A stretch of 64,000 nucleotides of DNA. Source: Paludibacteraceae bacterium (GTDB lineage: Bacteria > Bacteroidota > Bacteroidia > Bacteroidales > Paludibacteraceae). This document shows, piece by piece, positions 33,938 through 42,897 of this stretch (positions are counted from its first letter, which is position 1; each line of letters begins with the position of its first letter). A model generated the notes under the pieces. That model was not told the origin of the DNA, searched no databases, and saw only the letters and a program-made list of their open reading frames with translations. The position numbers were made by a program, and so were the translations under genes. The stretch covers positions 1 through 64,000 of the forward strand of contig JAKSKV010000007.1 in the NCBI GenBank assembly GCA_024401555.1. Direction: 5' to 3'.

Positions 33938-34705
33938 ATGTCAAATACGAAAGAGGGCTTGCTATTGCATAAACTCTATAAAAACTTTAAGGAGGCGATC
34001 GAGTCTTATGGTCTGATCGACGAGGGTGACCATATTTTGGTGGGCCTTTCGGGCGGAAAGGACTCCCTTGCGTTGTTGGAGTTGTTAGGGCAGTACCATA
34101 GGACAGGGAAGGTGCATTTCCAGTTCACCGCAATCCATGTCACCATGGAGAATATCCCTTATCAATCGAATATTGAATATCTTCGTACTTTTGCGGAGCG
34201 GTGCGGAGCGGGTTTTGTCCACTCGACCACCTCGTTCGATATGTCCACCGATAAGCGTAAGGCGCCCTGTTTCCTATGTTCGTGGAGCCGCCGCAAGCGT
34301 TTCTTCGAAGTGGCAAGGGAATTGGGATGCCGAAAATTGGCTTTGGGCCACCACAAAGACGATGTTTTACGGACCTTGATGATGAATCTCACCTTTCAAG
34401 GCTCTTTCGGCACGATGCCGCCGCTCTTGAAGATGGATAAGTTTGATTTGACGGTGATTCGTCCTTTGTCGCTCATCGAGGAGGCGGACTTGAAAGCTTT
34501 GGCTCAGGAGCATGCCTATATGAAACAGAATAAATATTGCCCCTACGAAACGGTTTCCCACCGTTCCACCATGAAAGAGGTGATGGATAAATTGCAGGAG
34601 ATGAATCCCCATGTGAAGAGCAGCATGTGGAACGCTATGCTCAATGTGCAGACGGATTATCTTCCCCAACTAATAAAAGAGAAAGATGCGAAAAAACACT
34701 CATGA
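33938..34705 (+). CDS. TtcA/TilS-type PP-loop ATPase (tRNA thiolation-like)
   Basis: 255 residues. ATP PP-loop SGGKDS (38-43) plus CFLCSWSRRK with Cys-x-x-Cys and a later YCPYE cysteine, the pattern of TtcA, which makes 2-thiocytidine in tRNA using an iron-sulfur cluster. The cluster cysteines are consistent, but substrate nucleotide cannot be confirmed. It shares 20 bases with the start of the T9SS plug gene, so translation of the two may be coupled. Confidence 0.85.
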   Translation: MSNTKEGLLLHKLYKNFKEAIESYGLIDEGDHILVGLSGGKDSLALLELLGQYHRTGKVHFQFTAIHVTMENIPYQSNIEYLRTFAERCGAGFVHSTTSFDMSTDKRKAPCFLCSWSRRKRFFEVARELGCRKLALGHHKDDVLRTLMMNLTFQGSFGTMPPLLKMDKFDLTVIRPLSLIEEADLKALAQEHAYMKQNKYCPYETVSHRSTMKEVMDKLQEMNPHVKSSMWNAMLNVQTDYLPQLIKEKDAKKHS

Positions 34706-35987
34706 AAATCGTTTGGTGAACATTGCCACGAATTTAGCTCTCCATGTCATCATGTCGCTTGGTCTGGTTCTGTATGCGTCTGAGTCGATGGCACAGCGTT
34801 ACATGAATCGTTCTTTTGCGGAGGATATCAAGACGATCCAATCCTATCTGAACAGCAATCAGTTGGATTATCCTGTGCTGAAGATGGGAACGGATGATCG
34901 TGTGACCATCTCTTTTGATTGGATGTCGCACGATTTCAAGCATCTTGCCTATCGAGTCAGGTATTGTGATGCGGATTGGACTCTTTCCGCGCTGACCGAG
35001 ATGGAGTATTTAGAGGGGTTGAATGAGGTGGTGATCGAGGATCCTGTGATGTCCATGAATACCACTTTCGATTATTCGCATTACGAATTTACGTTGCCCC
35101 ATGAGGAGATGAGGCTGACGCTTCCGGGCAACTATGTGGTGCAGGTCTTTGATACCGATGAACCCTCCTCAATCTTGATGACCGCTTGCTTCTCGCAAGT
35201 GGACCCCAAGGTGATTTTGTCGGGGGCGGTGGATGGTAATTCCGTTTATGGGGTGAAAAAAGAGTACCAACACCTCTCGTTTGAACTCCTTTATAAGAAC
35301 GGTTTCGCCGCATTGCCGGACGAATTGAAGGTTGTCGTTCGCCAGAATGGGCGACATGACAATGAGGTGTACGGTTTGAAGCCCACCTATACAAAGCCCG
35401 AATCTTTGGTCTATGAGGATGAACGACGCCTCTCTTTTGAGGCGGGCCGAGAGTTCAATGTGGCTGATTTTTCCCATCGTTACCGTTACAGCGGACGCAT
35501 TGAACGCATCACTTACCATGCGCCCTATTATCATGTGGAGATGTTGCCAGGTAAGTGGAACCATGGCCGCAATACGGCCTACGAGCATGATGTGGACGGC
35601 GGATATATTGTCAATCAGCAGGATACGTGGAGTAATGCGGAAATAGATTACTCGGTGGTCCATTTCGCCTATCCAAAGGAAGAACCTTGGTTGGATGGCG
35701 CACTGTATGTCTCAGGCCGTTTTTGCGATGGCCGTTTGGGCGAAATGAACAAGATGACCTATAATTTTGAGCGTCACCAATATGAGTTGGATATGGTCTT
35801 AAAGAATGGCGGCTACAATTTTCAGTACCTTTTTGTGCCCGCAGGTTCGAAGGTGGGTTACCCTTCCCGTGCGGAGGGTAGTATTTGGGAGACGGGAAAT
35901 GAGTACCAAATCTACGTTTACTATCGTCCGCTAGGATCCAATTACGACCGTCTCATTGGCTTTGAAAGAATTAAGACGGATTTTTAG
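34686..35987 (+). CDS. Type IX secretion plug-type protein (DUF5103)
   Basis: 433 residues. N-terminal ~38 residues contain a hydrophobic signal-like segment, then DUF5103, which occupies and controls the SprA/T9SS outer membrane channel in Bacteroidetes. Typical sections are RYMNRSFAEDIKTIQSYLNS, YRVRYCDADW and the repeated beta-sandwich blocks. The start overlaps the upstream TtcA-like gene by 20 bases. Together with PorV at 57804 this shows the cell carries T9SS. The overlapping start may be a later ATG; length beyond the signal is uncertain. Confidence 0.85.
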   Translation: MRKNTHENRLVNIATNLALHVIMSLGLVLYASESMAQRYMNRSFAEDIKTIQSYLNSNQLDYPVLKMGTDDRVTISFDWMSHDFKHLAYRVRYCDADWTLSALTEMEYLEGLNEVVIEDPVMSMNTTFDYSHYEFTLPHEEMRLTLPGNYVVQVFDTDEPSSILMTACFSQVDPKVILSGAVDGNSVYGVKKEYQHLSFELLYKNGFAALPDELKVVVRQNGRHDNEVYGLKPTYTKPESLVYEDERRLSFEAGREFNVADFSHRYRYSGRIERITYHAPYYHVEMLPGKWNHGRNTAYEHDVDGGYIVNQQDTWSNAEIDYSVVHFAYPKEEPWLDGALYVSGRFCDGRLGEMNKMTYNFERHQYELDMVLKNGGYNFQYLFVPAGSKVGYPSRAEGSIWETGNEYQIYVYYRPLGSNYDRLIGFERIKTDF

Positions 35988-36148
35988 ATGTTGGGTTCTA
36001 GTAGTTTGCCAGGGTATCCCATTATGGAATAAAAAGGTATGTTACCAGCACTCCGTTTTAGAAAGAATTAGCAAAGTCTGGAAATACAGGAGCATTGACC
36101 GGACTACATCTGCTGCAAGGCACTTCAGTATAAACAGTCAATCAATTC
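35988..36148. other. Gene-free junction of the accessory insert
   Basis: 161 bases between the plug gene stop and the end of the 311-residue gene. It is AT-rich with no start codon followed by a convincing frame. A short reading of SGNTGALTGLHLLQGTSV type on the plus strand ends at a stop and may be a protein fragment. Confidence 0.4.
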
Positions 36149-37084
36149 TTAATATTCAGAATAAGAAGTACCGTCTGTAAGGAACTTCTTACCTGTAGCA
36201 TGATCTTTGATTATCTGTCCGAGAAAATTACACTCGCGTTTATCCCATTCCCAAGAAAAATCTCCGATGCGGTATTCTGTGAGTTGTTCTCCTTCTATGC
36301 TGTAGAATGCGCTTTCATTGCCTTTGAATACTTGAATGCCAGCGCCATTGAAATTAGCTTTGCAGTTATCGATTGGAAAATCCGTCAGACATTCGCCAGT
36401 GTTCATATTTATTATGTACAGGTCATCACCTTTAGCGGAAAAGGCATAATCTGGTAACGGATCAAATATAGATAATATTTCGTATTGAGGGTAACGCTTT
36501 TTTATTGCATCAAGTACAGCGAAGCATTCCTTGTAATTATCATGATACTTTGATCTGTAATCAGCCAATTCCTGATAGGATGGATCCGTACCTACAAAAT
36601 CGTTTACATCAAATTCATACACACGTCTATCTTCAATGTCTCTACCATACGCCAACCAGTCCTCAAAAGTAGAGTGTTCACCATCTAAAAGACTATTCCA
36701 ACTATGATATTCATCACATATCCATCCTTCTTTTTGTCCAAAGGCTAATAAAGTATTAAAACATACTTCCCTCGGCCATATTCTTGGTTTGCCATACATA
36801 TCATTCTTGTATGAATAGAAATACTGATTATAATTTGCAACTGGCCATATATCCCAATAACCAGAACGCATATAGGCTGTAATGTTAAGAATTGGAATTT
36901 CAAAACTGTATTCAATATCCTCATCCGACTCATTGCGTATGGTAATCTCGGTAATTAAGTGCTTACGACCAAGAAAATATTCAGTTATAGTTTCAACAGT
37001 TTCGTTGAAACATTTCATTGATTCCTCTTTGTTACGGATGGATCGACACTTATTTGGTATTATTAAAGATAAATCTAAACTCAT
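36149..37084 (-). CDS. Uncharacterised 311-residue protein of the accessory insert
   Basis: MSLDLSLIIPNKCRS... or a start at MKCFNETVETITEYF are possible; the second is a shorter alternative. Soluble, aromatic- and acidic-rich (FYSYKNDMYGKPRIWPREVC, YKECFAVLDAIKKRYPQYEI, YIINMNTGECLTDFPIDNC). No known domain recognised. It and the following pseudogene appear AT-rich and lie between core genes plug and mnmE, so they look inserted. Immunity or toxin-neutralising proteins often have this style, but I cannot support that. Confidence 0.6.
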   Translation of the reverse strand: MSLDLSLIIPNKCRSIRNKEESMKCFNETVETITEYFLGRKHLITEITIRNESDEDIEYSFEIPILNITAYMRSGYWDIWPVANYNQYFYSYKNDMYGKPRIWPREVCFNTLLAFGQKEGWICDEYHSWNSLLDGEHSTFEDWLAYGRDIEDRRVYEFDVNDFVGTDPSYQELADYRSKYHDNYKECFAVLDAIKKRYPQYEILSIFDPLPDYAFSAKGDDLYIINMNTGECLTDFPIDNCKANFNGAGIQVFKGNESAFYSIEGEQLTEYRIGDFSWEWDKRECNFLGQIIKDHATGKKFLTDGTSYSEY

Positions 37085-37116
37085 ACGTTAATAGTTGTTT
37101 TCTCATTATTTACAAC

Positions 37117-37439
37117 TTAAATACAATATTCATTGAATCCTTTGTTATATTTTGATAAGAGTGAATACATACTTTCATGAGCAACCCATCCTATAAGGTC
37201 TATCAAATCTATATCATTGTCAGCATTAAGTGTACGTTGCTTTCTATCAATGAAATTTCTTGTAGCAGAGTACTTAGGAAATCGCATTCTGCTCCAATTC
37301 TGCTTAGACAAGAACTCTCATCTTCTTCTGTAAACTCACAATCTGGGTGAGCTCCTAATTTAAAGAGTCTTTCTGCTTCAATGAAATCAAATTTATTTCC
37401 CGATGCAGAAATGCTTGAATATATTTCCCAAAACCTCAT
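37117..37439 (-). pseudogene. Probable frameshifted ankyrin-like accessory gene
   Basis: One frame gives FDFIEAERLFKLGAHPDCEF, an ankyrin-type EAERLFKLGA-P pattern, and ends soon after FLSTLLQE; another frame continues with NFIDRKQRTLNADNDIDLID to a stop at 37117. Together they read as one decayed protein. The 5' end overlaps the 3' end of mnmE, so its original start may have been lost. Could be two unrelated readings; confidence is moderate. Confidence 0.45.
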
Positions 37440-38805
37440 CGTTGGTGATCTCTCCGCCCGTGATGTCTCCCAAGAAGAATAGACAGTCTCGCAAGTCGCG
37501 GCTGAGAAGATCTCCCGATAGGTTGGCTGTTAGGCCATCGCTTACACGGATGATGGCGCTGAGGGCATTCTTCAATGCCTCATAGTGCCTGAGGTTGGTG
37601 ACCACCACGCTTTCCGTGTCGGCTTTCTCCACCCCTGAACGATGGGTGAGTTCTGTTAATACAGACTCCTTGTTGATGTCTTTCTTCGCGGAGATGGCCA
37701 ATGCTTCAAGTTGGTAGGTTGAGGCTAATTCCAGCAAAGATCTCTTTTGCTGCTCGTCGATCAAATCTATCTTATTTAGTAAAGCGAAGGCCTCTTTCCC
37801 CGTCCAGTATTGCTGGTTTTGCTCCAAAAATTCCCGGTTTTTATTCACGCTTTCCGTACCATCCATCACCACCATGACGATTCTGGCCTCGTCAATCTTC
37901 TTAAAGGTACGTTCGATACCCAAGGCCTCCACCTTGTCGTCGGTCTTTCGTATTCCAGCCGTGTCGATGAAGCGGAAGAGGATGCCATTTACCTGCATGG
38001 TGTCCTCGATGACGTCACGGGTGGTGCCATGCACATCACTGACAATGGCGCGGTCTTCGTTCAATAGCCAGTTGAGAAGGGTGGATTTGCCTACGTTGGT
38101 CTCTCCGACGATGGCTACGGGGATACCGTTCTTGATGGCATTGCCATACTGGAACGAGTGGGCGAGAGAGCTGATTTTCTGCTCGATCTCATCCACTAAA
38201 TCCCGTAAATCCTGACGGTCGGCAAACTCCACATCTTCTTCGCTGAAGTCCAATTCCAACTCCACCAGGGAGACAAACTGCAACAATTTGTCGCGGAGCA
38301 ACGATAACTCTTTAGAGAATCCACCCCTCATCTGTTTGATGGCTAATCTGTGGGCTGCCGATGAACTGGATGAGATGACGTCCGCTACCGCCTCCGCTTG
38401 GGAAAGATCCATTCTGCCGTTCATGAAGGCTCGTTGGGTGAATTCGCCTGGAAGTGCCATGCGGCACCCCTGTGCGATCAGCAGCTCGATGATCCTTTGT
38501 TGGATGAATGTGGAACCGTGGCACGACAACTCTACGGAGTCTTCACCCGTAAAGGAGTGGGGACCACGGAAAAGGGTAGCCACCACTTCGTCCACAATCT
38601 CCCCTGAAGGGCTTTTGATGACACCGAAGTTGGCTGTGTGACTCTTGGCGGAAGCCAAGCGTTTCCCCTCTTTCACGGAGGTGAAAATCGAATCGGTGAT
38701 CTCAATCGCCTTCTCTCCTGACAAACGGATAACCGCTATCGCACCCATTCCTGGTGCTGTCGATACTGCGCAGATAGTTCCCTCTGATATATTGAATCTT
38801 TCCAT
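37393..38805 (-). CDS. mnmE: tRNA modification GTPase MnmE
   Basis: 470 residues. N-terminal tetrahydrofolate-binding domain (ICAVSTAPGMGAIAVIRLSG), GTPase domain with GETNVGKSTLLN, DTAGIR, NKIDL and the C-terminal CIGK that completes the active site (FKHFCIGK). With MnmG it adds 5-carboxymethylaminomethyl groups to U34 of tRNA. Intact; the overlap at its 3' end with the ankyrin-like remnant suggests insertion right behind the stop. Confidence 0.96.
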   Translation of the reverse strand: MERFNISEGTICAVSTAPGMGAIAVIRLSGEKAIEITDSIFTSVKEGKRLASAKSHTANFGVIKSPSGEIVDEVVATLFRGPHSFTGEDSVELSCHGSTFIQQRIIELLIAQGCRMALPGEFTQRAFMNGRMDLSQAEAVADVISSSSSAAHRLAIKQMRGGFSKELSLLRDKLLQFVSLVELELDFSEEDVEFADRQDLRDLVDEIEQKISSLAHSFQYGNAIKNGIPVAIVGETNVGKSTLLNWLLNEDRAIVSDVHGTTRDVIEDTMQVNGILFRFIDTAGIRKTDDKVEALGIERTFKKIDEARIVMVVMDGTESVNKNREFLEQNQQYWTGKEAFALLNKIDLIDEQQKRSLLELASTYQLEALAISAKKDINKESVLTELTHRSGVEKADTESVVVTNLRHYEALKNALSAIIRVSDGLTANLSGDLLSRDLRDCLFFLGDITGGEITNDEVLGNIFKHFCIGK

Positions 38806-38817
38806 TCCGTATCACTA

Positions 38818-40293
38818 TTATTCCCAGCCTTCGAAAATCTCCTCTCCGTACACGTTGTGCTCCTCTTTGCTATGGTTAGGGTACCATACCTGTGCGAAGA
38901 ATGGATTTCCTTTGGCGATTTCGTCGTAGTTCCAAGGGGTTGGCAAACACTCTGGACACCAGTGTCCACCCTCTAAGATGAGGGCTGGTGAGGCTTTGAA
39001 CTTATGCCCGAATTGGCACTCCCATTCCAATGGGGTGCGGAAATCTCCTTTGACCATGGATTCGCTTAGGCATTTTCCTCCTCTGAAAGCGGCTGCCTGA
39101 CGCATATCCTCGATGTCCCACTCCTCGCGAGGTTTGCTCTCGTCGTAACCGTGATCCAGGATGACCGGTTCTTCTGTTGGGTGGGAGAGGTCTTGGTGTT
39201 TCCAATCTGGAATGTTCTTCCATGCCTCGACGGATCCGTAATAGGCGCTGATTCTGTTCTGGTCATTGTTCTTGATCCACCATTGTGTTCCCCAACGCTT
39301 TTTGTAGGCCAATGGACGGATAAACGCCTTGATAAGGAAGCTTGGCACGATGGCGGCCAAATGGTAGAACCAAGGCACGCTTTTACCCATTTGCTTGAAG
39401 TATTCATCCACAGGCACATTGCCGCGGAAGTGGAGGTAATCCTCCAATTTTTGAGAGTCTAAATACCACATGCCGTGGAAGTTACGAAGTACAAACCACT
39501 CAGGATTGAAGATCTTTTCCGGTTTCGGACAACTGATCGCTTTGAGCAGTTTGCATTCGAATTCGTAGTTACTCATTCGGTATTCAGGACCGCTACCGAT
39601 ATTGTAGAAGTGGTTCCAGAACTCGTCGGGAACGCTCTCTTCGCAGATGTTCGCGAGCAAGCGTCCACTATCCTCTATGGTGGCCCATTCCAATACGCCC
39701 CTCAAAGGAACGTGGAACATGATAGGGTCGAAGTTTTTGAGAATAGCGGGGTATAGGATGCCTGATTGACGGAGGCATACCCAATTTTTGATGCCGGATT
39801 CCACGATGGTTCGCTCGGCGATGGTCTTGCTGATGCCGTAGTGGTCGTAAACGCTGACGCTGATCGGGTCGCCGGATCTACCCCAATGGATAGGTTCGTT
39901 GCGGTCGCTTAATTGGGCGACGGATCCGATATAGCAAACCTTTATGTTGTCTGCGTTAGGTTGTGCTAATACCGCTTTGGCCACGTTTTCCGCAGCTGTG
40001 CGGTTAACCCTTCTGGTCTTGTTCGGATAGTAGTCGGCAGAGGGGGAAACCATACCGCCGACATGAAGGACAAAGTCCGCGTCTTTGGTCGCTTCAAGGA
40101 CATCCTCGTAGCAGGTTAAGTCTCCCCAGACGATTCTCACTTTGTCCGCGTAAGGGGCCAATTTCTTTTTGTTGGTGGCGCTTGGGCGCGCAAGTACAGT
40201 AAGGTCGAAACGGTCTTGTTTCTTCAGCAGTTCTTGTAAACCCGCCCATCCCATGGAACCGGTCGCTCCGGTAAGGAATATTCTCTTCTTCAT
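38818..40293 (-). CDS. NAD(P)-dependent epimerase/dehydratase with C-terminal zinc ribbon
   Basis: 491 residues. N-terminal extended SDR fold: MKKRIFLTGATGSMGWAGLQ (nucleotide motif), VLHVGGMVSPSADYY, YDHYGISKTIAERTIVE (YxxxK with Tyr and Lys). Beyond ~330 the tail is unusual: ECQFGHKFKASPALILEGGH-WCPEC (about 425-449) gives a Cys-x-x-x-His ... Cys-x-x-Cys pattern of a treble-clef or zinc-ribbon domain like those found next to endonucleases. It lies 12 bases upstream of mnmE on the same strand. Substrate unknown; the domain pairing is odd and worth testing. Confidence 0.85.
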   Translation of the reverse strand: MKKRIFLTGATGSMGWAGLQELLKKQDRFDLTVLARPSATNKKKLAPYADKVRIVWGDLTCYEDVLEATKDADFVLHVGGMVSPSADYYPNKTRRVNRTAAENVAKAVLAQPNADNIKVCYIGSVAQLSDRNEPIHWGRSGDPISVSVYDHYGISKTIAERTIVESGIKNWVCLRQSGILYPAILKNFDPIMFHVPLRGVLEWATIEDSGRLLANICEESVPDEFWNHFYNIGSGPEYRMSNYEFECKLLKAISCPKPEKIFNPEWFVLRNFHGMWYLDSQKLEDYLHFRGNVPVDEYFKQMGKSVPWFYHLAAIVPSFLIKAFIRPLAYKKRWGTQWWIKNNDQNRISAYYGSVEAWKNIPDWKHQDLSHPTEEPVILDHGYDESKPREEWDIEDMRQAAAFRGGKCLSESMVKGDFRTPLEWECQFGHKFKASPALILEGGHWCPECLPTPWNYDEIAKGNPFFAQVWYPNHSKEEHNVYGEEIFEGWE

Positions 40294-40322
40294 ATTGTAT
40301 TTTCAAAAATGGTTAGGTTATA

Positions 40323-40338
40323 ACGATCAGATGATCGT
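40323..40338. promoter_or_regulatory. Palindrome in the leader of the epimerase gene
   Basis: ACGATCA-GA-TGATCGT is a perfect 7-bp inverted repeat between the -7 box and the ATG. It could be an operator or a leader hairpin. Confidence 0.4.
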
Positions 40339-40351
40339 AAATCTCCTTCCG

Positions 40352-40359
40352 CAAAGATA
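40352..40359 (-). promoter_or_regulatory. -7 box of the epimerase/mnmE unit
   Basis: Reading leftward TATCTTTG, 58 bases before the ATG, leaving a leader that contains the palindrome at 40323-40338. Confidence 0.5.
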
Positions 40360-40654
40360 GAAAATTATTTGAAATGGGTGTCGCTCCCCCGGTATGGTAT
40401 GCCTCTCTTTTTTCGAAATGAAAGAGTGTATGGTAAATTTATTGTGTTGATGTTTCGTAAACTTATTTTTATTGTATTGTAAAATGGTTGTGTTGACAAT
40501 TATTTGCTCAATAGATTTCTGTTTTGAGGTTAAATCAATTAAAAAATATGTCACAATTAAAAAATTATGGTGCACAATGCGTTAGTTTTCAAATAAAATT
40601 ATAATTTTGTATAAAACGTTTTGGAAATTATTAACTGTTAAATATTGTATTAAT
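40360..40654. other. Intergenic region between epimerase and winged-helix genes
   Basis: The full gap is 361 bases (40294-40654). It is AT-rich with no plausible gene. A TAATTTTG box at about 40597-40604 suits the winged-helix gene. No RNA gene is recognised, though the length would allow a small RNA. Confidence 0.4.
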
Positions 40655-40855
40655 ATGCTGAAGGATGTTATTGGAGAGAACTCCGGAAAAGTATGGCACT
40701 TATTGAATGATAAGGGTGAGTTGACTTTCAATCAAATCAAGAAGGATTTGAAGATGAAGAACGAGGAGATTTACCTCGCTTTGGGATGGTTGTTCCGTGA
40801 GGATGTTATTTACGCATACGAGAAAGAGGAGACTCTTTACTACGGACGTCGTTAA
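40655..40855 (+). CDS. Small winged helix-turn-helix protein
   Basis: 66 residues starting MLKDVIGENSGKVWHLLNDK. The pattern GELTFNQIKKDLKMKNEEIY (recognition helix region) then LALGWLFREDVIYAYEKEET matches small Bacteroidetes wHTH proteins (DUF2582-like). It probably binds DNA. Highly charged, no signal. A longer upstream start is less likely because the promoter box lies inside that extension. Single gene with a strong terminator. Confidence 0.8.
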   Translation: MLKDVIGENSGKVWHLLNDKGELTFNQIKKDLKMKNEEIYLALGWLFREDVIYAYEKEETLYYGRR

Positions 40856-40871
40856 TAATTTGAGTTAATAT

Positions 40872-40902
40872 GAAAAGGGAAGATGCCCAGCATCTTCCCT
40901 TT
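40872..40902 (+). terminator. Terminator of the winged-helix gene
   Basis: A perfect 14-bp stem (AAAAGGGAAGATGC with GCATCTTCCCTTTT) around a CCA loop, then further T residues. One of the strongest hairpins in the window. Confidence 0.9.
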
Positions 40903-40984
40903 TTTGTTTCCCTTTGTTGGTTCGTATTCCTAATGTGGGTGTGTCATCTAAGGTCGTATTCAATACGCCTTTACATAATCCCTC

Positions 40985-42427
40985 CTACAATTTCTTCAAT
41001 TCGAATACCTTGTCGATGCAGCTCGGAATCTCCTCACGACGGTGTGTGACATAGATGAGGCTCTTTTTCGGTTGTTCGCAGAAGCGCTCGATCACATTCC
41101 TTGCCCACGCTTTGTGTTGCATATCCAGTCCGTGTAGAGGCTCGTCTAAAATGAGAAGGTCTGGATTCTTCACCAAGGTACGGGTGAGTAGTACCATGCG
41201 TTGTTCCCCGCTTGAAATCTTCATATAGGGTTGGTCTTGCAAATGGCTGATGCCTAGGAGTCTCATCCACATCCTCGCATGCTCCAATTGCTCTTCCGTA
41301 CAGGTTCTGAAGAGTCCTACCGTATCGAATAGTCCCGAAGCGACGATCTTTTCGCAGCTCTGGTTCTCCTGAAAATAGAGGTGCATTTCAGATGAAATGT
41401 AGCCAATAGGTCGCTTGATGTCCCAGATACTCTCTCCTGTGCCTCTTTTGCGGTCGAAGATGGTGATGTCTTGTGAGTAGGCGTTGGGATTATCTGCGGC
41501 CAAAAGACTCAATAGTGTGGATTTTCCCGCACCGTTAGGACCGAGTAGGGCCCACTTTTCTCCTCGTTTGATATCCCAGTTCAAATCCCTGAATACATCA
41601 TGTCCCTGATGCGAGAGGTTGATGTTCTTCATGCGAAGGACGTATTCATATTCACGGCTCTCTTTGTTGACGCTCTCTGGTAATACCTTAGGAGCCTCTT
41701 GGGTATTAGGAGCCAACCATTCGCTGTATTTTTCCGCAAAGAGGGCGGGGGAACCGGTTGCCTCATAAACCATCTTGTCAGCCTTGAGTATATGGGTAGT
41801 GGCCGTTGGAATTTCGTTGATGGCAGGCACCACGAAGAGCATGGATTGGATGGCAGACAACTCCACGAAGAAATCATCCAACTCCTTGCGCATCTTCGCA
41901 TCCAATCCGATGAATGGATTGTCGAAAATGATGAGTTCGGGGCGTTGGGAGAGGAAGAGGACGATCAACACGCGTCTTAACTCACCGGAAGAGAGCATGA
42001 TAAGTCGTTTCTCCAAGAGTGGGGTGATGTTCAATTTTTGGAACAACATCTCCATGTACTCCTTCTCCGTCTCGTGCTTGCTGAGCATTTCGGCCACCGT
42101 AGGCGTGGTTTCGTTCTCCAAAGCGTTGAAGCGCTGTTGGTAGTACATGTTCTTGTAGTCCGCTAATAGATAGGCAGATTCGAAGCAGACCTTCTTGATG
42201 CGGTCGGTAGGGTAGAATTTGCCCTTGAATCCGTAATCGATGGAGCCTGCTTTGGTGGCATATTTCCCTGCCACATAATCTGCTAAGAAACTCTTTCCAG
42301 AACCGTTCGGACCAATGATACACCATTGCTCTCCTTTGTTGACTCTCCAGTTGATGGGTTGTACGGGAGCCATGCCGAATACACGGGGTACAGCCTCTTT
42401 GAATTCAAATAATAGTTCCTTTTCCAT
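40985..42427 (-). CDS. Tandem-ATPase ABC protein (ModF/PhrA-like)
   Basis: 480 residues with two ABC ATPase domains and no membrane segments. First: GPNGSGKSFLADY, LSSGELRRVLIVLFL, PELIIFDNPFIGLD. Second: GPNGAGKSTLLSLLA, ISSGEQRMVLLTRTLVKNPD, LLILDEPLHGLD. Such proteins act in transport regulation or molybdate-linked functions in E. coli (ModF-like); here no transporter is adjacent. It starts two bases after the smpB stop, in the order Yip1-smpB-ABC. Confidence 0.9.
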   Translation of the reverse strand: MEKELLFEFKEAVPRVFGMAPVQPINWRVNKGEQWCIIGPNGSGKSFLADYVAGKYATKAGSIDYGFKGKFYPTDRIKKVCFESAYLLADYKNMYYQQRFNALENETTPTVAEMLSKHETEKEYMEMLFQKLNITPLLEKRLIMLSSGELRRVLIVLFLSQRPELIIFDNPFIGLDAKMRKELDDFFVELSAIQSMLFVVPAINEIPTATTHILKADKMVYEATGSPALFAEKYSEWLAPNTQEAPKVLPESVNKESREYEYVLRMKNINLSHQGHDVFRDLNWDIKRGEKWALLGPNGAGKSTLLSLLAADNPNAYSQDITIFDRKRGTGESIWDIKRPIGYISSEMHLYFQENQSCEKIVASGLFDTVGLFRTCTEEQLEHARMWMRLLGISHLQDQPYMKISSGEQRMVLLTRTLVKNPDLLILDEPLHGLDMQHKAWARNVIERFCEQPKKSLIYVTHRREEIPSCIDKVFELKKL

Positions 42428-42429
42428 GA

Positions 42430-42888
42430 TTATCTTTTCATCGCCCGATCCATTTGGCGTCTATCATCCTTTTCCTTAAGGGAATCTCTCTTGTCATACT
42501 CTTTTTTACCCTTGGCCACGGCAATCTCCAATTTGGCGTACCCCTTCTCGTTGAAGAATAGTTTTACAGGTACGATGGTGAAGCCGGTCTCTTTGGTTTG
42601 CCTGCGGAGCTTCATTAACTCTCTGCGGGTAAGCAGCAACTTTCTGTCCCTTTTGGGGAGGTGGTTGTTGTAAGTGCCGTAAAAGTATTCCGACACGTTC
42701 ATGTTTTTCACCCAAAGTTCATCGTCGTTGAAGTAACAAAAGGTGTCCACCAGACTTGCTTTGCCCAAACGAATAGATTTAATCTCGGTGCCAACCAATA
42801 CGATACCCGCTTGGTATTTGTCGATTAATTCGTAATCGAACGTGGCTCTCTTATTTTTTATGACAATGTCATTTTTCAGTTTTTCCAT
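42430..42888 (-). CDS. smpB: SsrA-binding protein SmpB
   Basis: 152 residues. The tmRNA partner for trans-translation: [40 protein letters not shown] and the basic C-terminal tail ([14 protein letters not shown]). Nine bases after the Yip1 gene and two before the ABC gene; operon with both. No ssrA gene was recognised in the window. Confidence 0.96.
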   Translation of the reverse strand: MEKLKNDIVIKNKRATFDYELIDKYQAGIVLVGTEIKSIRLGKASLVDTFCYFNDDELWVKNMNVSEYFYGTYNNHLPKRDRKLLLTRRELMKLRRQTKETGFTIVPVKLFFNEKGYAKLEIAVAKGKKEYDKRDSLKEKDDRRQMDRAMKR

Positions 42889-42897
42889 ACGTCAGAA

